A DNA stretch of 64,000 nucleotides from Brevundimonas sp. Its GTDB lineage: Bacteria; Pseudomonadota; Alphaproteobacteria; Caulobacterales; Caulobacteraceae. Made by a program: the position numbers and the translations under genes. Numbering within the stretch: the first letter of the stretch is position 1; each line of letters starts with the position of its first letter. Positions 33,783-43,517 of the stretch are shown here, piece by piece. The notes under the pieces are model-generated. The model did no database searches. It was not told the origin of the DNA and worked only from the letters and a program-made list of their open reading frames with translations. The stretch spans positions 62,001-126,000 of the forward strand of contig NZ_JAQSDY010000012.1 in the NCBI RefSeq assembly GCF_029946145.1, read 5' to 3'.

Positions 33783-35075
33783 TTGAGAGGACGGCTCATC
33801 TCCCCAGTTCCGTCTTCCGAGCGGCTCGCGCCGCTGGCCTGGTCGTCGATCCTTTTGCTGGCCGCAGCCCAGTTCGCGGCCTACGTCGATCGCGGCCTGC
33901 CCGCGGTCGTGGCCCCGCTGATCAAGGCGCAGTTCGGCCTGACCGACACCCAGATCGGCCTGATGCAGGGCCCCGCCTTCGCGACCCTGTACGCAGTGGG
34001 GCTGCTGGTCGCCGGGCATTTCGTCGCCGGCCGCAACCCCTGGCGCCTCGTGGCAGGATGCATGGTCGTCTGGACCGGCGGCGGCGTGCTGTTCGCCCTC
34101 GCGCCCGACTATCCCGGCATGCTGGCGGCGCGGGTCGCCATGGGGCTGGGTCAGGCGTTCTTCGCGCCCGCGGCGCTGATGCTGCTGGCCGGGCAGGAAG
34201 ACGCCGCCCGCCGCGCCAGGGCGTTGTCCACCTTCACAACCGGCTCCGCGACGGGGCGCAGCGCAGCCTTGCTGTTGGGCGGAGCGGCGCTGGCCGTGGT
34301 CGCCGGGCGATCCGTCGCCGGTCTGGAGCCCTGGCGCGCGGCCAGCCTGGTGCTGGTCCTCCCGAACCTGGCGCTGATCGCCTTCTTCGCCTGCTCGTCC
34401 CGCCGCCATGAGATTTCCCGGCGGGAGCCGGGACAGGGCATCGGCGCCGCCATGATCCTGATGCGGAACCGATGGCGGGTCTTTGCGCCCATCCTGATCG
34501 TCGGGGCCGGTTCAGTGCTGCTGGTTCAGGCCACCGGGGCATGGAGCGCCTCGATCCTGAATCGCGGCTTCAGCCTGTCGGCGGCGGATGCGGCGCTGCT
34601 GGCGGGAGCGGTCGTCCTGACCTTCGCACCGGCCGGGCATCTGGGCGCCGGCTGGCTGCTGGGGTCGAGGGCTGGACGGCGCGTCGGGACAGGCCCGTTG
34701 CTGGCGGCTGGAATGGTGCTGGCGGCGGCCGGCGGCCTGTTGCTGGCGGCGTCGAACTCGCTCGCCGGAGCGGCGGCGGGTCTGGCCGGGCTGTCGATCG
34801 GCGGCGGCTTTGCGGCGGTCCTCGCCCTCATCGAGATTCAGAGCCTGACGGAGACGCGGCTGCGGCCCCAGGTCGGCGCTGTCTATCTTGCCTTCGTATC
34901 CCTGACCGGCGTGGGCTTCGGTCCGCTGCTCACGGGGATCATCAGCGATCACGGGGCGGCCGGTCCGGACGCCCTGGCGTGGGCGCTGGCGTCGGTGGTC
35001 GGTGTGGCGGCGGTTGTCGTGGCCGGCGTCGCCCTGACCTTCGCCGGGCCGTGGCGGCGGCCTCCCGAAGCCTGA
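33783..35075 (+). CDS. MFS transporter, spinster-like
   Basis: A 430-residue transporter of about 12 helices. The first helix region AAYVDRGLPAVVAPLIKAQF and LTDTQIGLMQGPAFATLYAV are typical of spinster-like major facilitator proteins (YxDRxxxxxxxxxIKxxxGLxDTQxGLLxG). The start is uncertain: the frame begins at TTG 33783 with no clear ribosome site. It ends 8 bp before the convergent cysNC stop. Substrate unknown. Confidence 0.8.
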   Translation: MRGRLISPVPSSERLAPLAWSSILLLAAAQFAAYVDRGLPAVVAPLIKAQFGLTDTQIGLMQGPAFATLYAVGLLVAGHFVAGRNPWRLVAGCMVVWTGGGVLFALAPDYPGMLAARVAMGLGQAFFAPAALMLLAGQEDAARRARALSTFTTGSATGRSAALLLGGAALAVVAGRSVAGLEPWRAASLVLVLPNLALIAFFACSSRRHEISRREPGQGIGAAMILMRNRWRVFAPILIVGAGSVLLVQATGAWSASILNRGFSLSAADAALLAGAVVLTFAPAGHLGAGWLLGSRAGRRVGTGPLLAAGMVLAAAGGLLLAASNSLAGAAAGLAGLSIGGGFAAVLALIEIQSLTETRLRPQVGAVYLAFVSLTGVGFGPLLTGIISDHGAAGPDALAWALASVVGVAAVVVAGVALTFAGPWRRPPEA

Positions 35076-35082
35076 GCGGTCT

Positions 35083-36918
35083 TCAGCGCGCCAGACGGGC
35101 GTGGATCAGGGCCAGGACCCGTTCGGCGGCCTCGTCGGGCGAGCAGGCGGCGGCGTCGATGCGAAGCTCGGGCGCTTCCGGCGCTTCATAGGCGCTGTCG
35201 ATGCCGGTGAAATTGGCCAGCTGGCCGGCCCGCGCCTTGGCGTACAGACCCTTGACGTCGCGCGCCTCGGCGACCGCCAGCGGGGTGTCGACGAATATCT
35301 CGACGAACTCGCCGGGCTCCATCCTGTCGCGCGCCATGCGGCGCTCCTCGCGGAAGGGCGAGATGAAGGACACCAGCACGATCAGACCGGCGTCGGTCAT
35401 GAGCCGGGCGACCTCGGCCACGCGGCGGATGTTCTCGACGCGGTCGGCGTCGGTGAAGCCCAGATCGCGGTTCAGGCCGTGGCGGACGTTGTCGCCGTCC
35501 AGCAGGGCGGTGTGCAGGCCTTCGGCGTTCAGCCGCTGTTCGACGCGGTTGGCGATGGTCGACTTGCCTGCTCCCGACAGGCCGGTGAACCACAGCACCA
35601 GCGGCGACTGGTGTTTCAGGGCGGCGCGGTCGGCGCGGCTGACGCTGAGGGCCTGGGGCCGGACATTGGCCGAGCGGCGCAGGGCGAAGCGGATCATGCC
35701 GGCGCCCGCCGTCTCATTGGTCATCCGGTCGATCAGGATGAAGCCGCCCAGGTCGCGGTTCACGGCATAGGGCTCAAAGACGACAGGCGCGTCGAGGGCC
35801 AGGGTGCAGCGGCCGATGTCGTTCAGCGACAGGGTCGTGGCCGCCAGTTCCTCGCCGGTGTCGACATTGACCTTGTGCCGGATGTCGCTGACCCGGGCGG
35901 GGACGGTGGCGGCGCCCAGTTTGAGCCAACAGGCCCGGCCCGGCAGCAGCGGCCGGTCCGACATCCAGACGACATGGGCGTCGAACTGGTCGGCGACCCC
36001 GGGCGGCGCATCAGCGGCGGCGATCAGGTCGCCGCGGGAAACATCGACCTCGGGGGTCAGGGTCAGGGTCACGGACTGGCCGGCGCGGGCCTCGTCGAGA
36101 TCGCCGTCGAAAGCCACGATCCGGTCTATCGTCGCGCCGACGCCCGAGGGAAGGATGCGGACCGCGTCGCCGGGGCGGACCGAGCCCGACTGGATGCGGC
36201 CGGTGAAGCCGCGGAAACAGCCGCACCGGGTCACGCTCTGGACCGCCATGCGCAGGGGGCCGGCCGGCGCATCCGGAACCCGCACGGTATCCAGATGCGC
36301 CATCAAGCTGGGACCGGCGTACCAGGGCATGGAGGCGCCCGGCGTCATGACATTGTCGCCGCGCCGGGCGCTGACGGGGATGCTGGTCACATCGGTCAGG
36401 CCGATGGAGGCGGCGAAGGCGCGGTACTCGTCAACGATGGCGTCGAACCGGTCCCGCGATCCCTCGATCAGATCCATCTTGTTGACCGCCAGCACCACGC
36501 GCCGGACCCCCAGCAGGACCAGAAGACGACTGTGCCGCCGGGTCTGGGTCAGCACGCCCTTGCGGGCGTCGATCAGGACGATGGCGAGGTCCGCCGTCGA
36601 GGCGGCGGTCACCATGTTGCGCGTGTACTGCTCGTGCCCCGGCGTGTCGGCGAGGATGAAGCGGCGCTCGCCGATGTCGAAGAACCTATAGGCCACGTCG
36701 ATGGTGATGCCCTGCTCGCGCTCGGCGGCCAGACCGTCGACGAGGAATGACAGGTCGGGCTCGCCGTCGATCAGGGGCAGGGTGGCGGTCTGGTCGAAGG
36801 GGACGGCGCCGGCCTCGTACAGAAGGCGGCCGATCAGGGTGGACTTGCCGTCGTCGACGGAGCCGCAGGTGATCAGGCGGATGAGTTCGCGCGGGCCGCT
36901 GTCGGTCGTCCGGGCCAT
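35083..36918 (-). CDS. cysNC: Sulfate adenylyltransferase subunit 1 / APS kinase fusion
   Basis: A 611-residue fusion for sulfate activation. The N-terminal CysN GTPase has G1 GSVDDGKST (19-27), G3 DTPGHEQ and G4 NKMD. EF-Tu-like beta domains extend to about 430. The C-terminal APS kinase has its P-loop GLSGAGKST (Lys452) followed by [15 protein letters not shown] and [10 protein letters not shown]. It makes APS and then PAPS for cysteine synthesis or sulfation. It overlaps the cysD stop by one base, so the two are one operon. Confidence 0.95.
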   Translation of the reverse strand: MARTTDSGPRELIRLITCGSVDDGKSTLIGRLLYEAGAVPFDQTATLPLIDGEPDLSFLVDGLAAEREQGITIDVAYRFFDIGERRFILADTPGHEQYTRNMVTAASTADLAIVLIDARKGVLTQTRRHSRLLVLLGVRRVVLAVNKMDLIEGSRDRFDAIVDEYRAFAASIGLTDVTSIPVSARRGDNVMTPGASMPWYAGPSLMAHLDTVRVPDAPAGPLRMAVQSVTRCGCFRGFTGRIQSGSVRPGDAVRILPSGVGATIDRIVAFDGDLDEARAGQSVTLTLTPEVDVSRGDLIAAADAPPGVADQFDAHVVWMSDRPLLPGRACWLKLGAATVPARVSDIRHKVNVDTGEELAATTLSLNDIGRCTLALDAPVVFEPYAVNRDLGGFILIDRMTNETAGAGMIRFALRRSANVRPQALSVSRADRAALKHQSPLVLWFTGLSGAGKSTIANRVEQRLNAEGLHTALLDGDNVRHGLNRDLGFTDADRVENIRRVAEVARLMTDAGLIVLVSFISPFREERRMARDRMEPGEFVEIFVDTPLAVAEARDVKGLYAKARAGQLANFTGIDSAYEAPEAPELRIDAAACSPDEAAERVLALIHARLAR

Positions 36919-37823
36919 CAGAAATAGCCCTCCCGCTTCTTCTGCTCCATCGAGGCGGCCGGGTCGTGGTCGATGGCCCGGCCCTGACGTTCGGACATGG
37001 AGGCTTCGCGCACCTCGCGGACCACGGCGTCCAGGGTGTCGGCGTCGCTGTCGATGGCGGCGGTCAAGGGCCAGCAGCCCAGCGTGCGGAAACGCACGCG
37101 GCGCGGCCGGGCCTGTTCGCCCGGTCGCAAGGCCATGCGGTCGTCATCGACCATCAACAGGGCGCCGTCGCGCTCGATGACGGGTCGCTCGGCGGCGAAA
37201 TAGAGCGAGGGCAGGGCGATCGCCTCGCGCCGGACGTAGCGCCAGACGTCGATCTCGGTCCAGTTGGACAGGGGGAAGACTCGCAGGGATTCCCCGTCGC
37301 CCAGGCGCGTGTTGTACAGGCTCCAGAGCTCGGGCCGCTGGCGTTTCGGGTCCCAGCCGTGGGCGGCGCTGCGGACCGAGACGATCCGCTCCTTGGCCCG
37401 GCTCTTTTCCTCGTCGCGGCGGGCGCCGCCGAAGGCCGCGTCGAACCGGTGCAGGTCCAGCGCCTGTTTCAGCCCCTGCGTCTTCCACAGGTCGGTGTGG
37501 ACGCTGGCGCCGTGGTCGAACGGGTTGATCCCCTCGGCCTCGGCTTCGGGATTGCGATGGACGAGCAGCTGCATCCCGGCGTCCGCCGCCGCCTGATCGC
37601 GGAAGGCGTACATCTCGCGGAATTTCCAGGTCGTATCGACGTGCAACAGCGGGAAGGGCGGCGGAGCAGGGAAGAAGGCCTTGCGCGCCAGATGCAGCAG
37701 GACGGCGGAGTCCTTGCCGCCCGAGAACAGCAGCACCGGCCGCTCGCATTCGGCGGCGACCTCCCGGAAGATGTGAATGGCTTCGGCTTCAAGCCGGCCG
37801 AGGACGTCGTCGTGCAGCCGCAT
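36918..37823 (-). CDS. cysD: Sulfate adenylyltransferase subunit 2
   Basis: A 301-residue PP-loop ATP pyrophosphatase that adenylates sulfate, driven by CysN GTP hydrolysis. PP-loop SGGKDS is at 34-39. Family landmarks include HVDTTWKF, the [17 protein letters not shown] segment and [15 protein letters not shown]. Full length. Promoter lies in the 38 bp before 37,823 or upstream of the RidA gene; no leader RNA is evident. Confidence 0.95.
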   Translation of the reverse strand: MRLHDDVLGRLEAEAIHIFREVAAECERPVLLFSGGKDSAVLLHLARKAFFPAPPPFPLLHVDTTWKFREMYAFRDQAAADAGMQLLVHRNPEAEAEGINPFDHGASVHTDLWKTQGLKQALDLHRFDAAFGGARRDEEKSRAKERIVSVRSAAHGWDPKRQRPELWSLYNTRLGDGESLRVFPLSNWTEIDVWRYVRREAIALPSLYFAAERPVIERDGALLMVDDDRMALRPGEQARPRRVRFRTLGCWPLTAAIDSDADTLDAVVREVREASMSERQGRAIDHDPAASMEQKKREGYF

Positions 37824-37861
37824 GGTCTAGCTGTGGCCCCGGAATCGCGCGGCGCCAAGCC

Positions 37862-38257
37862 TCACGCGGGGATGACGGCTGTGGTCTCGATCTCGACGCG
37901 GGCGGCGTCCTCGATCAGTCCCTTGACCTCGACCACGGCCATGGCGGGGTAGTGGGGGCCGATCCGCTCGCGCCAGACCGCGCCGATCTCGCGCAGGGCG
38001 GACAGGTATTCGGTCTTGTCGACCACGTACCAGGTCATGCGGACGATGTGTTCGGGCCCGGCGCCGGCTTCCCTGAGGACGGCGAGGGTGTTCTCGATGG
38101 TCTGGCGGAACTGGCCCCCGAAGCCCGTTTCGTCAAACACGCCTTCGGGCGTCCAGCCGATCTGGCCGGCGACGAAGATCATGCGGCCGGTCGCCTCGAC
38201 GCCGTTCGAATAGCCCTTCGGCCGGGGCCAGCCTTCGGGCAGCAGGACACGGTTCAC
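37862..38257 (-). CDS. RidA-family enamine/imine deaminase-like protein
   Basis: A 131-residue RidA-fold protein with VFVAGQ-type core (MIFVAGQIGW), FRQTIENTLAVLREAGAGPE and VEVKGLIEDAARVEIE. RidA family members hydrolyse reactive enamines and imines. GTG 38257 overlaps the thioesterase stop by 4 bp and replaces a longer Arg/Pro-rich frame. As the last gene of the 2-aminobenzoate operon it may process amino-substituted CoA-ring intermediates; that role is inferred from the operon. The Arg normally near the C-terminus of the catalytic subgroup is in ARVEIE. Confidence 0.85.
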   Translation of the reverse strand: MNRVLLPEGWPRPKGYSNGVEATGRMIFVAGQIGWTPEGVFDETGFGGQFRQTIENTLAVLREAGAGPEHIVRMTWYVVDKTEYLSALREIGAVWRERIGPHYPAMAVVEVKGLIEDAARVEIETTAVIPA

Positions 38258-38676
38258 AGGGGCTGCTCCAGGAAGGGGGTGATGCGGGCGCGAATGGCGT
38301 CGGGCCATGGCTCGGGCTTCAGCGAGGCGCCGACGTAGACGATGGTCTGGCTGGCCTCTAAGCGCAGCTGACCGCCCGCGCTGATGCGGTGGCGCAGGCC
38401 GCAGGAGGCGCCGCCCAGCCTGGTCGCCGTCAGGGCGAAGGTCAGTTCGTCCTCGAGCCGCGACGGGGCGATGAACCGGGCCTCGACGGCGGCGGTAGGG
38501 ACGCTGACGTGACGGTTGAGGTGAAGCTCACGGAACGAGGCCTGCAGCGGCCCGGCGAACCAGTCCTCGACCACCCCGTTGAGCATCTCGAAATAGCGGG
38601 GGAAGAAGACGATGCCGGCCGCGTCGCAGTCGGCGAAACGGACGCGGCGGTCGACCGTGAAAACCTGGCCGGTCAT
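38254..38676 (-). CDS. Acyl-CoA thioesterase, hotdog fold
   Basis: A 140-residue 4-hydroxybenzoyl-CoA thioesterase-like protein. The active-site Asp is in RFADCDAAGIVFFPRYFEM, the family signature. It would hydrolyse CoA thioesters, probably a safety valve for blocked aromatic intermediates. Its start overlaps the ligase stop by 4 bp (ATGA), and its stop overlaps the RidA start, placing it firmly in the operon. Confidence 0.88.
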   Translation of the reverse strand: MTGQVFTVDRRVRFADCDAAGIVFFPRYFEMLNGVVEDWFAGPLQASFRELHLNRHVSVPTAAVEARFIAPSRLEDELTFALTATRLGGASCGLRHRISAGGQLRLEASQTIVYVGASLKPEPWPDAIRARITPFLEQPL

Positions 38677-40277
38677 GTCGGCTCCTTGAGCCGGAAGCGC
38701 TGCAGCTTGCCGGTCTGGGTCTTGGGCAGGGCGTCCACGAAATCCAGGCCGCGCGGATATTTGTAGGGGGCGATGACCCCCTTCACGAAGGTCTGGAGCT
38801 CGATCCGAAGAGCGTCGGACGGGGCGTGACCGTCAGTCAGCACGACGAAGGCCTGGACGATCTGGCCCCGCTCGGGATCAGGCGCGCCGATGACGGCGGC
38901 CTCGGCGACGGCGTCGTGGCGCAGCAGGGCGTGCTCCACCTCCGGGGCGCCGATATTGTAGCCGGACGAGACGATCATGTCGTCGGACCGGGCCACGAAC
39001 CAGAAATAGCCGTCCTCATCCAGCCGGTAGACGTCGCCGGTCAGGTTCCAGCCGTCCTGGACATAGGCGGCCTGTCGCACGTCATCGAGATAGCGGCAGC
39101 CGGTCGGACCGCGGACGGCGAGGCGGCCGGTCTCACCCGCGGGGAGGGGGCGTCCGTCTGCGTCGATGATGCGAGCCTCATAGCCGGGGACGGCCTTGCC
39201 GGTGGCGCCGGGGCGGATGTCGTCGCCGCGCGCCGAGATAAAGACGTGGATCATCTCGGTCGAGCCGATGCCGTCGATGATGCGGACGCCCGTCGCCTCA
39301 TGCCAGGCGTCGGAGGTGGCGGCGGGCAGGGCCTCGCCCGCCGAGACGCAGGTGCGCAGGCTCGACAGATCGTGCTGGCCGGCCAGCTTCAGCAGGGCGC
39401 GGTAGCCGGTCGGGGCGGTGCACAGGGCGGTGGCGTGATGGCGGGCGATGGTCTCGGCCAGGGCTTCGAACCCCGGCAGGGGGGCGAAGGCGGTGGCTGC
39501 TCCGACGGCGGCGGGGAAGACAACCAGACCGCCGAGGCCGAAGGTGAATGCGATCGGCGGCGTGCCGAGGACGATGTCATCCTTCGTCAGGCCGACGATG
39601 TGGCGGGCGAATGTGTCGGCCATGGCGAGGATGTCGCGATGGAAATGGACGCAGCCCTTGGGCTTGCCCGTGGTGCCCGAGGTGAAGGCGATCAGGGCCG
39701 GGTCGTCAGCGGCCGTGTCGATGGCGTCGAAGCGGGCGCCGGCCGGCTGGGACTGTGCGGCGGCCTGGAGGGTCGCCGAGTCCATGACGTGCTTCAACGA
39801 CGGGGCCGCCGCCTGCGCCTCTGTCACCGCTTCGGCGAGGGAGGTGTAGACCAGCGCGTGGCTGATCCGGGCCTTGTCGATCACGGTCGCCAGTTCGGCG
39901 GGCCGGAGCATGGGCATGGTGGCGACGACCACGCCGCCGGCCTTGAGGATCGCGAACCACGCCATCACCGTCCAGGACGAGTTCGGGCCATGCAGCAGGA
40001 CGCGATTTCCAGGGACCAGGCCCATGTCCCCGACCAGCACCCGCGCCATCCGGTCCGAGATGGCGTCGACCCGGCTCCACGAAAACTCATGATCGAAGTC
40101 GATCAGCGCGCGCGCGTCGGGGCCGCCGGCGGCGATGGCCCGGCGGAGCAGTTCGGCGCCGGCGTTCAGCCGCTCGGGATAGGTCAGTTCCGGCAGGTCG
40201 AAGACCAGCTCGGGCTGCTGATGCGCCGGCGGCAGATGATCGAGAACGAACCGGTCGATGTGCGCGCTCGTCCCCAT
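38673..40277 (-). CDS. 2-aminobenzoate/benzoate-CoA ligase
   Basis: A 534-residue AMP-forming acyl-CoA synthetase of the benzoate-CoA ligase group. The P-loop-like motif TSGTTGKPKG is at 199-208; YEARIIDADGRP, TGDVYRLDEDGYFWFVAR and the C-terminal KTQTGKLQRF catalytic Lys are present. The presence of a 2-aminobenzoyl-CoA monooxygenase in the same operon points to 2-aminobenzoate (anthranilate) as substrate rather than benzoate; this is inference. Overlaps the dehydrogenase by one base and the thioesterase by 4 bp. Confidence 0.88.
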   Translation of the reverse strand: MGTSAHIDRFVLDHLPPAHQQPELVFDLPELTYPERLNAGAELLRRAIAAGGPDARALIDFDHEFSWSRVDAISDRMARVLVGDMGLVPGNRVLLHGPNSSWTVMAWFAILKAGGVVVATMPMLRPAELATVIDKARISHALVYTSLAEAVTEAQAAAPSLKHVMDSATLQAAAQSQPAGARFDAIDTAADDPALIAFTSGTTGKPKGCVHFHRDILAMADTFARHIVGLTKDDIVLGTPPIAFTFGLGGLVVFPAAVGAATAFAPLPGFEALAETIARHHATALCTAPTGYRALLKLAGQHDLSSLRTCVSAGEALPAATSDAWHEATGVRIIDGIGSTEMIHVFISARGDDIRPGATGKAVPGYEARIIDADGRPLPAGETGRLAVRGPTGCRYLDDVRQAAYVQDGWNLTGDVYRLDEDGYFWFVARSDDMIVSSGYNIGAPEVEHALLRHDAVAEAAVIGAPDPERGQIVQAFVVLTDGHAPSDALRIELQTFVKGVIAPYKYPRGLDFVDALPKTQTGKLQRFRLKEPT

Positions 40278-41443
40278 CAGACGCCTCCCGGCAGACCCGC
40301 CAGCACCTGCCGGGCGATGACGATCTTCTGCACCTCGGACGCGCCCTCATAGATGCGCAGGGCGCGGATCTCGCGATACAGCCGCTCGACCGGATGACCC
40401 GAGACGACGCCGAGGCCGCCGAAGATCTGCACCGCCGCGTCGATTACCGCCTGGGCCTCGTCGGTGGCGTAGAGCTTGGCCATGGCGGCCTCGCGGGTGA
40501 CGCGGGGCGCGCCATGATCCTTCAACCAGGCGGCGCGGTAGATCAGCAGGGCCGAGGCGTCGATCTTCAGCGCCATCTCGGCCAGCGAGGCCTGCACCAG
40601 CTGCAGGTCGCTCATCGGGGCGCCGAACAGGTTGCGGGACGTGGCGCGCGTCGCGGCTTCGTCGAAGGCGCGGCGCGAGAAGCCGAGGGCCGCCGCCGCC
40701 ACCGTCGAGCGGAACACGTCCAGGGTGGCCATGGCGATGCGGAAGCCTTCGCCCGGCGCGCCGAGGATGCGGTCGGCGTCGATGCGGCAGTCGGCGAAGC
40801 GGATGGTGGCCAGCGGGTGCGGCGCCATCAGGGGGATGCGTTCGACGATCTCGAAACCGGGCGTATCCGCGTCGACGACGAAGGCCCCGAGACCCTTGGC
40901 GCCGGCCCCTTCCCCGGTGCGGGCGAAGACGACGTAGCGGTCGGCGAGGCCGCCGTTGGAGATGAAGGTCTTGGTCCCGTCGAGCACCCAGTGGTCGCCG
41001 TCGCGGCGGGCGGTGGTCGACAGGGCGGCGACGTCGGAGCCGGCCTCGGGCTCGGACAGGGCGAAGGCGGCGATGGTCTGGCCCGAAGCGACGCCCGGCA
41101 GCCAGCGGGCCTTCTGTTCGTCCGTGCCGAACAGGCTGATCGGGCCGGAGCCGAGGCCCTGCATGGCGAAGACGAAATCGGCGAGCCCAGAGCGGCGGGC
41201 GAGCGTTTCGCGCGTCAGGCACAGGGTGCGGACGTCGAGCTTGCCGTTGGCGTCGGGCACGGCGTTTCTCAGCCAGCCGCCCTCGGCCAACGCCTTCAGT
41301 ATGGTGCGGCAGTCGCCGTCGAGGTCGTGGTCGCCGTGCAGGCCGATGGCGGCTGTCTTGTCCGCCCACGCGTCCAGATCGGCGGCGAAGGCGCGGTGGC
41401 GGTCCTCGAAGAAGGGCCAGTCGAGGAAGGTGCGGTCGGCCAT
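40277..41443 (-). CDS. Acyl-CoA dehydrogenase
   Basis: A 388-residue acyl-CoA dehydrogenase. FAD/substrate motifs are [16 protein letters not shown] (with the conserved T/S replaced as usual in this group), [13 protein letters not shown] and the C-terminal [32 protein letters not shown], which contains the FAD-binding and Glu region. In the ring-opening steps after 2-aminobenzoyl-CoA hydroxylation/reduction it would oxidise an alicyclic or ring-cleaved CoA ester. It starts 3 bp after the hydratase stop. Confidence 0.9.
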   Translation of the reverse strand: MADRTFLDWPFFEDRHRAFAADLDAWADKTAAIGLHGDHDLDGDCRTILKALAEGGWLRNAVPDANGKLDVRTLCLTRETLARRSGLADFVFAMQGLGSGPISLFGTDEQKARWLPGVASGQTIAAFALSEPEAGSDVAALSTTARRDGDHWVLDGTKTFISNGGLADRYVVFARTGEGAGAKGLGAFVVDADTPGFEIVERIPLMAPHPLATIRFADCRIDADRILGAPGEGFRIAMATLDVFRSTVAAAALGFSRRAFDEAATRATSRNLFGAPMSDLQLVQASLAEMALKIDASALLIYRAAWLKDHGAPRVTREAAMAKLYATDEAQAVIDAAVQIFGGLGVVSGHPVERLYREIRALRIYEGASEVQKIVIARQVLAGLPGGV

Positions 41444-41446
41444 GGC

Positions 41447-42259
41447 TCAGTTCCCCTCGAACACCGGCTCGCGTTTGGCGGCGAAGGCCTCGTAGGCCCG
41501 GCGGAAGTCCCTGGTCTGCATGCAGATGGCCTGGGCCTGGGCCTCGGACTCGATGGCGGCGTCCAGGCTCATGTCCCATTCGAGGTTGAGCTGGTTCTTG
41601 GTGATCCCGTGGGCGAAGGTCGGCCCCTTGGCCAGCGAGCGGGCCAGCTCCAGCGCCGTCTCCATCAGGGCCTCCGGTTCGACGAGGCGATTGTGGAAGC
41701 CCCAGCGCTCGCCCTCGTCGGCGGTCATGACCCGGCCGGTGAACAGCAGCTCGGACGCCCGGCCCTGACCGATCTGGCGGGGCAAGATGGCGCAGGCGCC
41801 CATGTCGCAGCCGGCGAGGCCGACGCGGGTGAACAGGAAAGCCGTCTTCGTCCGCGGCGTGGCGAGGCGAAGGTCCGAGGCCATGGCCATGATCGCCCCG
41901 GCGCCGACGCAGACCCCGTCCAGCGCCGCGATGACCGGCTGGGGGCAGCCGCGCATGGCCTTGACCAGATCGCCGGTCATGCGGGTGAAGGCCAGCAGGG
42001 CGGGCGTGGCCATCTCGGTCAGCGGGCCGATGATCTCGTGCACATCCCCGCCCGAAGAAAAATTGCCCCCCGCGCCGGTGACGATGACCACCTTGCAGTC
42101 GTCGGCATGGACCAGGGCGCGGAACAGGTCGCGCATCTCGGCATAGGACTCGAACGTCAGCGGGTTCTTCCGCTCGGGCCGGTTCAGGGTCAGGGTCGCG
42201 ACGCCGTCGTCATCCACTGACCACAGGAAATGAGCCGCCTTGTAGTCGCGCGCCTTCAT
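41447..42259 (-). CDS. Enoyl-CoA hydratase family protein
   Basis: A 270-residue crotonase-fold protein. The oxyanion-hole segments are FSSGGDVHE and [19 protein letters not shown]. The general acid/base pair of classical hydratases falls at Glu/Glu positions; here the second segment shows [19 protein letters not shown], with Gly-Cys-Asp in place of the usual Pro-Glu, so it may be a ring-hydrolysing or isomerase-type member rather than a plain hydratase. Overlaps the MarR gene by 4 bp. Confidence 0.88.
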   Translation of the reverse strand: MKARDYKAAHFLWSVDDDGVATLTLNRPERKNPLTFESYAEMRDLFRALVHADDCKVVIVTGAGGNFSSGGDVHEIIGPLTEMATPALLAFTRMTGDLVKAMRGCPQPVIAALDGVCVGAGAIMAMASDLRLATPRTKTAFLFTRVGLAGCDMGACAILPRQIGQGRASELLFTGRVMTADEGERWGFHNRLVEPEALMETALELARSLAKGPTFAHGITKNQLNLEWDMSLDAAIESEAQAQAICMQTRDFRRAYEAFAAKREPVFEGN

Positions 42260-42759
42260 CCGTTCAGCTCCTCGTGGGTGGTCGCGTGAAGCGACCGTTT
42301 GGTGCGCTCCAGCAGGCGGGTCAGGTCGTCGGCCTCGGTCTCGGTCAGGTCGGCGAACAGGGCTTCTATCCAGCGTTCGTGGGCGCGGGCCATGGCGGTG
42401 AAGCGGATCTGACCCGTCGGCGTCAGGCGCACGCGCTGGACCCGGCGGTCAGCGCCGGCCATGGCCTCGATCAGGCCGTCAGCCTTGAGCCGCGCGGCCA
42501 GGCCGGTGACGTTGCCGTTGGAGACCATCAGCATGCGCGAGACTTCGCCCATGGTCAGGCCTGCCTCCCCCGCCCGGTCGAGCGCCGACAACATGTCGAA
42601 GCGGGGCAGGGTGGAGCCGAACTCGTCGCGCAGGCGCTGGGCGATGGTCTGTTCGATGGTGGTGGCGCAGGTGAGCAGCCGCAGCCACAGGCGCAGCGAG
42701 CGCTTGCCGTCGGGGGCGCCGCCGAGCCGGTCCGGCAGGGCGGCGGCGGCGGCGTTCAC
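42256..42759 (-). CDS. MarR-family regulator inside the operon
   Basis: A 167-residue MarR protein. The winged helix is visible: [24 protein letters not shown] as helix-turn-helix, then [17 protein letters not shown] as wing. GTG 42759 overlaps the SDR stop by 4 bp; the upstream Arg-rich extension is not part of the protein. Located within the catabolic operon it probably represses the whole unit and responds to 2-aminobenzoyl-CoA or a related CoA ester, as the BadR and PaaX-type logic would suggest. The ligand is inferred. Confidence 0.88.
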   Translation of the reverse strand: MNAAAAALPDRLGGAPDGKRSLRLWLRLLTCATTIEQTIAQRLRDEFGSTLPRFDMLSALDRAGEAGLTMGEVSRMLMVSNGNVTGLAARLKADGLIEAMAGADRRVQRVRLTPTGQIRFTAMARAHERWIEALFADLTETEADDLTRLLERTKRSLHATTHEELNG

Positions 42760-43517
42760 AGCTCGCCCCCGGCCACGGGGACGGCGGCGCCGTTGACCCC
42801 GGAGGCCCCGTCGCCGCACAGCCAGACGATGGTCTGGGCCACCTCGTCCGGGGTGATCAGCCGACCCTGCGGATTGGAGGTGGCCAGTGCGGCGCGGGCC
42901 TCCTCTTCGCTGCGTCCGGTCCTGGCGATGATGGAGTCGATGGACTTCGCGACCAGATCGGTGTCGGTGAAACCGGGGCAGACAGCGTTGACCGTGACGC
43001 CCTTCGACGCGACCTCAAGCGCCAGGCTGCGGGTCAGGCCGACCAGCCCGTGCTTGGCTGCGACGTAGGCCGAGACATAGGCGTAGCCCTTCAGCCCCGC
43101 GGTCGAGGCGACGTTGACGATCCGCCCCCAACGGCGCGTCAGCATGCCCGGCAGGACCAGACGCGCGGCCTCGGCCGGAGCCTCGAGATTGAGCGCCAGC
43201 ATGGCGCGAAAGGCGTCGGCGTCGGTCTTGAGGAAGGGGGCCGAGGTGGCGGCGCCGGCGTTGTTGATCAGGATGTCGATCGGGCCGAACCGGTCGCGGC
43301 CGACCTCGATGGCGGCGGCGAGGGCGTCGGGGTCGGTGACGTCGGCGGGGGCGGCGAAGGCGAGGTCGCCGATACGGTCGGCGGTCTCGTTCAGGCGGGC
43401 GACGTGACGGCCGATCAGGGTCACCTGACAGCCGGCCTCGGCCAGCCGCTCGGCGGCGGCGCGGCCGATGCCGGAGCCGGCGCCGGTGACCACGGCATGG
43501 TGTCCGGTCAGGCTCAT
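42756..43517 (-). CDS. Short-chain dehydrogenase/reductase
   Basis: A 253-residue classical SDR. The NAD-binding TGAGSGIG motif is at about 11-18, NNAG at about 87-90, catalytic Ser in VASTAG and the YxxxK pair in YVAAKHG. It resembles 3-hydroxybutyrate or 3-hydroxyacyl-CoA dehydrogenases. It would oxidise a hydroxyacyl-CoA step of the pathway. The ATG at 43517 overlaps the monooxygenase stop by 4 bp. The longer frame upstream is only a shadow of that gene. Confidence 0.9.
   Translation of the reverse strand: MSLTGHHAVVTGAGSGIGRAAAERLAEAGCQVTLIGRHVARLNETADRIGDLAFAAPADVTDPDALAAAIEVGRDRFGPIDILINNAGAATSAPFLKTDADAFRAMLALNLEAPAEAARLVLPGMLTRRWGRIVNVASTAGLKGYAYVSAYVAAKHGLVGLTRSLALEVASKGVTVNAVCPGFTDTDLVAKSIDSIIARTGRSEEEARAALATSNPQGRLITPDEVAQTIVWLCGDGASGVNGAAVPVAGGEL

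Noticed and set aside
35101-36750. A 549-codon plus-strand frame opposite cysNC
   Set aside because: cysNC is unmistakable; the opposite frame is Gly/Asp/Val/Ala repeat-like.
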